Shown: in pieces, positions 1 to 4,500 of the stretch | How the letters are laid out: each line of letters begins with the position of its first letter | Position numbering within the stretch: position 1 is the stretch's first letter | Assembly: GCA_040757795.1 (NCBI GenBank) | Contig: JBFLWG010000059.1 | Location: 1 to 5,543, forward strand | Length of the DNA: 5,543 nucleotides | Reading direction: 5' to 3' | DNA from: DYTO01 sp040757795 | GTDB lineage: Archaea > Hadarchaeota > Hadarchaeia > Hadarchaeales > Hadarchaeaceae | Position numbers and translations under genes: made by a program | Notes under the pieces: model-generated | What the model saw: the letters and a program-made list of their open reading frames with translations, nothing else | What the model was told of the DNA's origin: nothing | Databases searched by the model: none

Positions 1-133
1 GTCCTGTAAGCTTCCCACCACCTCAAAACAGTTCTTTCACTCACTCTCAGATGTGCGGCGATTTTGGCAGATGGCCATCCTTGGAGTTTTCTGCGTACTA
101 TCCACCTTCTACGCCTTAGTTCCCTTTGTTGCA

Positions 134-177
134 TCACCCCTTTTCTTTCAATTCCGTGCTCTTGGACTAAGGGGTGA
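134..177. repeat. 9-bp inverted repeat in the non-coding left flank
   Basis: TCACCCCTT at 134-142 is perfectly complementary to AAGGGGTGA at 169-177, with a 26-nt loop. A competing pairing, CCTTAGT 114-120 with ACTAAGG 166-172, uses the same right arm. The rest of 1-214 holds no convincing gene. The hairpin could be the 3' end or terminator of something to the left, or an operator for the vapBC promoter about 45 bp downstream; neither is supported beyond the complementarity, and a 9-bp stem can occur by chance. Confidence 0.3.
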
Positions 178-214
178 CACATGTCATGGGATACTACATA
201 CCCTTCAGTTTGGC

Positions 215-228
215 AATAAGTTTAAATA
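215..228 (+). promoter_or_regulatory. Archaeal BRE/TATA promoter of vapBC
   Basis: AATAAG (215-220) followed by TTTAAATA (221-228) fits an archaeal BRE plus TATA box. Transcription would start about 25 nt downstream, near 250, giving a leader of under 10 nt or a leaderless mRNA for the ATG at 259. That agrees with the lack of a good Shine-Dalgarno sequence before this ATG (only GGT at 250-252). VapBC operons are normally autorepressed by the antitoxin complex; no clear operator palindrome overlaps the TATA box here. Confidence 0.5.
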
Positions 229-258
229 TTGGCAAATTTACAATAAATTGGTAAAAAC

Positions 259-486
259 ATGGACGTAGAGGCTAAAAAGGTGGATCAATTTGGAAGGGTC
301 GGGCTGCCCAAAGCGTGGCGCGAAAAAGAAATTTTCATGCTGGAATACCCAGACCACGTTAAAATAAAGCCGAAGAAAAAGGTGAACCTTACCGAGTTTT
401 TTGACATCGCTGAGATTGACACGGTTGAGTTTACGGATTATCACAAATTTAAAGAAGAAGTTTTGAAAAAACGCTTCGGGGGCTAA
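259..486 (+). CDS. vapB: VapB-like antitoxin, AbrB/SpoVT fold (75 aa)
   Basis: Probable antitoxin that binds and neutralises the PIN toxin encoded immediately downstream and represses the operon. Residues 8-22 (VDQFGRVGLPKAWRE) match the swapped-hairpin AbrB/MazE signature, usually V-D-x-x-G-R-I-x-[IL]-P-K-x-x-R-x, so DNA binding is expected from the N-terminal half. Residues 43-75 are charged and helix-prone (YHKFKEEVLKKRF), as expected for the toxin-binding tail. The length is normal for the family. The ATG at 259 directly precedes the AbrB signature and lies about 30 nt after a TATA box. The stop codon is 2 nt from the vapC start, so the genes are probably co-transcribed and translationally coupled. 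The AbrB call rests on the short motif and the neighbour; the exact VapB subfamily cannot be fixed. Confidence 0.82.
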   Translation: MDVEAKKVDQFGRVGLPKAWREKEIFMLEYPDHVKIKPKKKVNLTEFFDIAEIDTVEFTDYHKFKEEVLKKRFGG

Positions 487-488
487 AC

Positions 489-908
489 TTGAGATTCTTG
501 GACGCAAACGTCCTCATATACGCTTACGTGAAGCCAAAACGAGCGCTCACAGAAGAAGAGAAAAAAATAAAGCAAAACGCAAAGAAGATTATCGAAAGGG
601 TTAGCGGCGGAGAAAAGGTCGTCACAACCGTCATCCATCTGTCCGAGGTTGCCAACGTCCTTGAAAACGCCGTGAGCGCGGAGACGCTTTCCAAAATTTT
701 AACCAGTTTATTCAGCATGGACAACGTAGATGTCGCGGGAGTTTCTCGCGAAGAGTATCTTCTGGCAACTGACATGGCTCCAACATTCGGGATCGGAATA
801 AACGATGCGCTGGCAGCCGTGAAAATGAAAAAAGCCGGGGCGTCCGAAATTTACTCGTTCGACAAGCATTTTGATGCCGTTGCAGACATCTCGCGGATAG
901 AAAGCTAA
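489..908 (+). CDS. vapC: VapC-like PIN-domain ribonuclease toxin (139 aa)
   Basis: Predicted Mg2+-dependent endoribonuclease of the VapC family; known members cut tRNA or rRNA and stop translation unless bound by VapB. The PIN acidic residues are in the expected order and spacing: D5 in RFLDANVLIYA, E53 in HLSEVANVLE, D106 in GIGINDALAA, and D125 (with D129) in IYSFDKHFD. The length is typical and no active-site residue is missing, so the toxin should be active. The start is TTG at 489, two bases after the vapB stop; it is chosen because the catalytic aspartate is the fifth codon and no ATG or GTG gives a complete domain. G-rich bases at the vapB 3' end (around 478-482) may serve as a weak ribosome site. 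A rare start behind the antitoxin gene would keep toxin output below antitoxin output. The RNA target cannot be read from sequence. Confidence 0.92.
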   Translation: MRFLDANVLIYAYVKPKRALTEEEKKIKQNAKKIIERVSGGEKVVTTVIHLSEVANVLENAVSAETLSKILTSLFSMDNVDVAGVSREEYLLATDMAPTFGIGINDALAAVKMKKAGASEIYSFDKHFDAVADISRIES

Positions 909-918
909 CGGGTGCAAA

Positions 919-970
919 GGCAAAATTTCAGATGCTTTGATTACGAACCCAAACGCGACGGGCAAAATTT
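919..970 (+). repeat. Short direct repeat in the vapC-downstream spacer
   Basis: GGCAAAATTT occurs at 919-928 and again at 961-970, 42 bp apart. A related GGCAAATTTA lies at 231-240, between the TATA box and the ATG of vapB. The rest of 909-1025 shows no gene and no strong terminator. The copies could be binding sites for a shared regulator such as the antitoxin, but they are short and AT-rich, so chance is a fair explanation. Confidence 0.25.
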
Positions 971-1030
971 GAAAACTCGCTGTTGCCGCTTTGTGCCTTG
1001 CTGCTCAAAACAGCACATTGTTTAATTTAG

Positions 1031-1057
1031 TTTATACTTTATAGAAAATTATTTATA
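1031..1057 (+). promoter_or_regulatory. Archaeal promoter(s) upstream of the hairpin array
   Basis: Two TATA-like TTTATA elements lie at 1031-1036 and 1052-1057. The second is preceded by an A-rich BRE-like GAAAATT (1044-1050) and is the better candidate. Start sites are expected about 25 nt downstream, near 1080 for the second box and near 1059 for the first. A start near 1080 would put the GC-rich repeats and the surface-protein gene on one transcript with a leader of about 430 nt before 1509. No other TATA-like sequence is seen between 1060 and 1509, which is markedly GC-rich after about 1165. Confidence 0.5.
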
Positions 1058-1079
1058 CTATAGTGTAAGTAAGATTATA

Positions 1080-1178
1080 CGGGGTCCGGAAATGCCACAC
1101 GAATCAGACTATGGGCCATATGGCTCTTTTGATGACAATAGTACAATCAAAATCGCCTCTCAAACTCCCCGGACCCCG
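1080..1178 (+). repeat. 10-bp inverted repeat opening the leader
   Basis: CGGGGTCCGG at 1080-1089 is the exact reverse complement of CCGGACCCCG at 1169-1178. The left arm sits at the predicted transcription start and the right arm is the head of the first tandem unit. The 79-nt interior (1090-1168) has no repeat similarity and no recognised gene of its own. Because CCGGACCCC recurs at 1245, 1401 and 1467, the single left arm could pair with any of these copies. Confidence 0.55.
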
Positions 1179-1256
1179 CCTCAATCTCTTCTTTCAACCC
1201 CCCAAGGGAGCGGCGCCATGAACATTGAAGGTGGCGCTGCTCCCCCGGACCCCCTT

Positions 1257-1346
1257 CACGCTGTTTTTATCGGACCCTCCGGTGAGTGCGGCGCCAGGAA
1301 CTGTTCTGAAGGCGCCGCTCTCCCGGCAACCCCTCACGCTGTTTTT
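1257..1346 (+). terminator. Repeated CACGCTGTTTTT tracts, possible archaeal T-tract terminators
   Basis: The 12-mer CACGCTGTTTTT occurs at 1257-1268 and 1335-1346, exactly 78 bp apart, in the spacers before hairpins 2 and 3. Archaeal RNA polymerase can pause or terminate at runs of about five or more T without needing a hairpin, so these may act as weak terminators or attenuators inside the leader. Five T is a minimal tract, and both copies may simply be conserved because the units are duplicates. Confidence 0.25.
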
Positions 1347-1460
1347 GCAAACCCCATCGGCGAGGGCGGCGCCCGGAACATTGCTGCGGGTGCCGCTCTC
1401 CCGGACCCCCATCAGGCTCTTCTCGGCGGGAGCGGCGCCCACGACAACGATGAGGGCGTT

Positions 1461-1503
1461 GCTCCCCCGGACCCCCCTCAGAGGATGTTCATGCCGCGGG
1501 AGC
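1461..1503 (+). promoter_or_regulatory. Possible ribosome-site-sequestering hairpin
   Basis: GCTCCC (1461-1466) pairs with GGGAGC (1498-1503). After a single C-C mismatch (1467/1497), CGG 1468-1470 pairs with CCG 1494-1496, making a 10-position stem with a 23-nt loop. The right arm contains the Shine-Dalgarno-like GGGAG (1498-1502) for ATG 1509. The left arm is also the outer half of the right arm of hairpin 4, so forming hairpin 4 and hiding the ribosome site are mutually exclusive. ATG 1485 and GAGG 1481-1484 lie in the loop; ATG 1491 lies just at its 3' side. This is inferred from complementarity only. Confidence 0.4.
1498..1502 (+). promoter_or_regulatory. Shine-Dalgarno-like GGGAG for the surface-protein gene
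   Basis: GGGAG lies 6 nt before ATG 1509 and supports that start over the in-frame ATGs at 1485 and 1491. It corresponds to the first five bases of the hairpin left arm in units 1 and 4, so the ribosome site appears to derive from the repeat. GAGG at 1481-1484 is also 6 nt upstream of ATG 1491, so 1491 remains a real alternative. Confidence 0.5.
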
Positions 1504-1508
1504 TGGTC

Positions 1509-4500
1509 ATGAAGGCCTTCTCCCTCTGCCTTTGCCTCATGTTCCTCGCATCGCCCGTCCCGGTGGCGCTCGCTGCCGAAAGCCTGTCTGCCGCCGCCGA
1601 GTGGGGCACCCACGATAACACCGAGAACGTTGACGGCGTGATACAACTGGCATACGGGGCCACGAGCGGGGTCTTCACTTCAGGGATCATCGACGCCGGG
1701 AAGATCGTGGCCTGGGAAAGCCTGACATGGGCCGAGGCCGAGCGCACGGTCACCGTGGGAAAAACTTCATATGTCGGGGGCGAGCCTGTCACGATATTTG
1801 GCGGAGAACTGACGATAGGGGAAGTTTTGAGCGGCTCAATTATCAGTACCCGAATCACCGACGGAATCTACGAAGACATCAAGGAGTTGCCGCTGGGGAC
1901 CTCTGAACTGACGGACGGCAAGACCCTCTACTCGGCCCTTGAAAACGGCTCCGATGTGCCGGCTTCTGAAAACACTACCGTCGAAAGCACCCCATCGTTC
2001 TCCTTCACTGTCACAGAAAACTCGGCTCCAGCTGACAACACGACCGTGGTCGCCGCCGCGCAGGGCGACAACTCGACACAAGCCCCCGCGATTGATGAAA
2101 ACATCACCGCGCCTGAAAACGTCACGCAGCCCACCGAAAATGCTGTCTTGGAAAACCAAGCGCCGACCGACAACGCTCAGCCGGAAGCCATCCAGATTGT
2201 CGAAAACACTCCGGTGGTCCAGATATTTGAAAACACTCAATTGGAAAATGTTCAAACTCCCGAAAACACCAGCACGGCAACCGCTGACAACCTGCCGCCT
2301 GCGGTGGCCGACAATCAAGTTGTTTACAGCATGAAGTGGGGACACGAAATCGCGGGAGTTTTGCCTGGCCTGGACAGCTATACCCTGAAGGTAACGGGCT
2401 ACACAAGCGGGGACGGGGAGAGCGTCGGCGTCTACATCTGGAATGTCCCGACATCTTCTTGGGAGCTGGTGGGTTACCTAACGCCGACCGAGGGGACTTT
2501 GGAGAAAATCATTGACGGGGCTGGGATTTCAAACTATTTGGTCGAAAACAACGTTCATGTAAAATACCAGGACGAGACGGCCGACAGCACCCAGACCACC
2601 GTGAGCGTCGACTACTGCGCCGTCGAGGGTGGTGTTACATACACTTCCGATGTGAAGCTTCAGGTCAGAGTAAGCAGGGATGGCGTGAGCTGGGGCGAGT
2701 GGATGGGGCCGGACGGGACGCCTGAAACCTACTTCACGGCTTCCCCTGCAAGCCTCTCGATTGTCAAGCGCGGCCGCTACTTCCAGTATCGCGTTCACCT
2801 CACGAGCGAGGACCAAGTGCTGAGCGGTGCGGGCGGGCCGACTGTCCAAGATGTGGTCGTGGCCTCCCGGGAGAAGGGAAAGAATGTCAGGATTGGCAGG
2901 ATAACCGCCCGCGGGAAGGGGACGGCGAACCTTTCATACAGCATCCTGAAAAGAATCACAATCACCCCGACCCAGGAAGTGAATGACGTTGAGGTGACTG
3001 CCGAGGTCCTTGACGAGTCCCAGGTTGCTGAGCCGCTGACGGGCAAGAGGGTCTACGCTTACATCGACATCTCCACCACGGTCCCCAACGGCCTGATCGA
3101 GGGCGCGGACATCGAGTTCGAGATTCCGAAGGCCTGGATGAGGGCCGGCAGCGGCATCGTCGTCGGCCACTACAATGGCTCCGGGTGGGAGGAGCTGCAG
3201 GCGTCCGAGACCGGGGAGAGCGCCATGACGGTCGACTTCTCTGCGCGGACGACCGGTTTTTCTGTTTTCTCGTTCTTCGACAATGAAAACATCCACTTCG
3301 ACAACGCCACCGGCCATGAGAACACGGAGAATGTTGACAATTTCCTCAGGCTGAAACAAAACTTCATTCAGGGACGATACACCTCGCGGGTCTTTGATGC
3401 TGGTGGGGTCGCGAGCTGGGACAACCTTGAGTGGAGCTTCACGGAGCCCACCAGCCCTGCTTCCGAGATTGACTATGTGGGAAGAGACAATACAAATGTG
3501 CTGGTTAATGGCGGAGGGGCGACGGCCAGAGTGGGAGACATAGTGGGCGCTACTAATTACGACAACACCAGAAATTCCGACGGCCTCTACGAGAACATCG
3601 CGGAGTCGACAGCGGGCGGCGGCACACAATACACGGTAATGGTAAGCAACGAAAATGAAACTGTAACTGAAGGTGGGGTAATCAACACGGAAAACTCGCG
3701 GGAAGTCAACGACACAACGGAAGCTGGCGGCACAAACTATGAGAACATTTACGAAAACATGTACATTGGTTACTACTACACCTACGCTCAGAAGTACGAC
3801 AACAAGCGGGGCAGGATAGAGAACTGGGCATACCAGGGACAGGAGGGTAGCGGGTATGCTGCTTATTTTGAGGGGCCGCTGACGATAGACAACCAGTCAA
3901 AAGCAATCGCCGTTTACGGCGTCGGCACAGAGACTCCCTCGGCTAAGGAGTGGGACGGCAGCGGCAGCTGGACCACCATGACGGCCCCTAGCGCCCGTGC
4001 TGATGTGGTCCAGTGGGTCGTGGTCAAATCCGCAAGAACGAGAAACGAAATGACTCTCGGCACTTTGGACGATTCTGGAGACATCACTATACAAATCTGG
4101 AATGGATCAACTCAGACGTGGGGCAGTTCAAAAGTTGTTGCCAATGTGGGAACATATGTGCGTAACTATCGTCCGTTTGACATAGAGTATGAAAACGACA
4201 ACGACAGAGCCATAGTTGTTTATGTAATGGGGAATGCCCCTCCAGAAAACGAAAATCTTAGATACAGTATATGGAACGGCACAAGCTGGGTGGTGGACGC
4301 TGCGCCCGTTTTTGACACGCTTCCGACGACCGGTGGAATCAGATTTTTGGAGATGGCCGCCAGCCCTAGGGCGGACAACAACGACCTCGCATTGATTTAT
4401 TTGGACAACAACTCTGATGTCTACGGAATGCACTGGAATGGGGAAAACTGGAGCAGGATGGGTGACTCGGCGGTATGGAATGCCACAGCGGCGACTAACA

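Larger units (their letters stand above)
1092..1508 (+). other. In-frame upstream extension of the surface-protein ORF, probably untranslated
   Basis: The frame of the large CDS stays open upstream to a TAA at 1023-1025, with ATGs at 1092, 1218, 1485 and 1491. A start at 1092 would add 139 residues, MPHESDYGPYGS followed by Pro/Gly/Ala-rich repeats such as PDPLHAVF and TPHAVFANP, before a classical signal peptide. I treat this stretch as a leader. The signal peptide should be N-terminal, and ATG 1092 is preceded by GGTCCGGAA rather than a Shine-Dalgarno sequence. The head of the first unit is also out of register by 2 bp with the others, so no reading frame is conserved across the array. Several frames stay open here simply because the repeats are GC-rich. 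Confidence 0.3.
1169..1508 (+). repeat. Tandem hairpin array: four full 66-78 bp units plus a partial fifth
   Basis: Unit heads (CCGG of CCGGACCCC or a variant) lie at 1169, 1245, 1323, 1401 and 1467, spaced 76, 78, 78 and 66 bp. Each of units 1-4 has a spacer (37, 39, 39, 27 nt) followed by a 39-nt hairpin. The hairpins are 1206-1217/1233-1244, 1284-1295/1311-1322, 1362-1373/1389-1400 and 1428-1439/1455-1466. Every stem has 12 positions and every loop 15 nt. Left arms resemble GGGAGCGGCGCC. Pairing is complete in units 1, 3 and 4 (with 1, 2 and 2 G.U wobbles), and unit 2 has one T-T mismatch. Stem pair 2 is G-C in units 1 and 4 but A-T in units 2 and 3. Unit 5 keeps the head and a GGGAG left arm but no right arm. 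The loops differ between units. I do not recognise a named family. Confidence 0.85.

Noticed and set aside
1..214. tRNA or other structured RNA near the 9-bp inverted repeat
   Set aside because: No cloverleaf, T-loop or CCA-type end can be built, and the two alternative stems are short.
53..268. A 71-codon + strand ORF with a GTG start and a hydrophobic N-terminal half
   Set aside because: It runs through the vapBC TATA box and into the vapB start, has no ribosome site, and its hydrophobicity follows from T-rich DNA. A small membrane protein is not excluded but not supported.
1206..1466. Intrinsic terminators or integron attC-like sites
   Set aside because: No U-tract directly follows any hairpin right arm, and no integrase gene or attC core-site pair is seen.
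1169..1508. CRISPR array
   Set aside because: The units are degenerate along their whole length, hairpins and spacers are both repeated, and there are no identical repeats alternating with unique spacers and no cas genes.
1225..1512. A 95-codon + strand ORF in another frame across the array
   Set aside because: It is low-complexity Pro/Leu/Ala repeats from the same DNA, ending just inside the surface-protein start, with no family resemblance.
1194..1646. A 150-codon minus-strand ORF with GVRES/GVRGS repeats
   Set aside because: It is the reverse reading of the GC-rich hairpin array and overlaps the signal-peptide end of the surface protein; stop codons are rare in every frame of this DNA.
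1836..2345. A 169-codon minus-strand ORF opposite the linker region
   Set aside because: It lies fully antisense to the signal-peptide-bearing large CDS; its composition mirrors the Asn/Glu-rich linker and it shows no domain.
2934..3629. A 231-codon minus-strand ORF
   Set aside because: It is antisense to the PGF-pre-PGF-like and A' regions, whose + strand translation has clear domain blocks.
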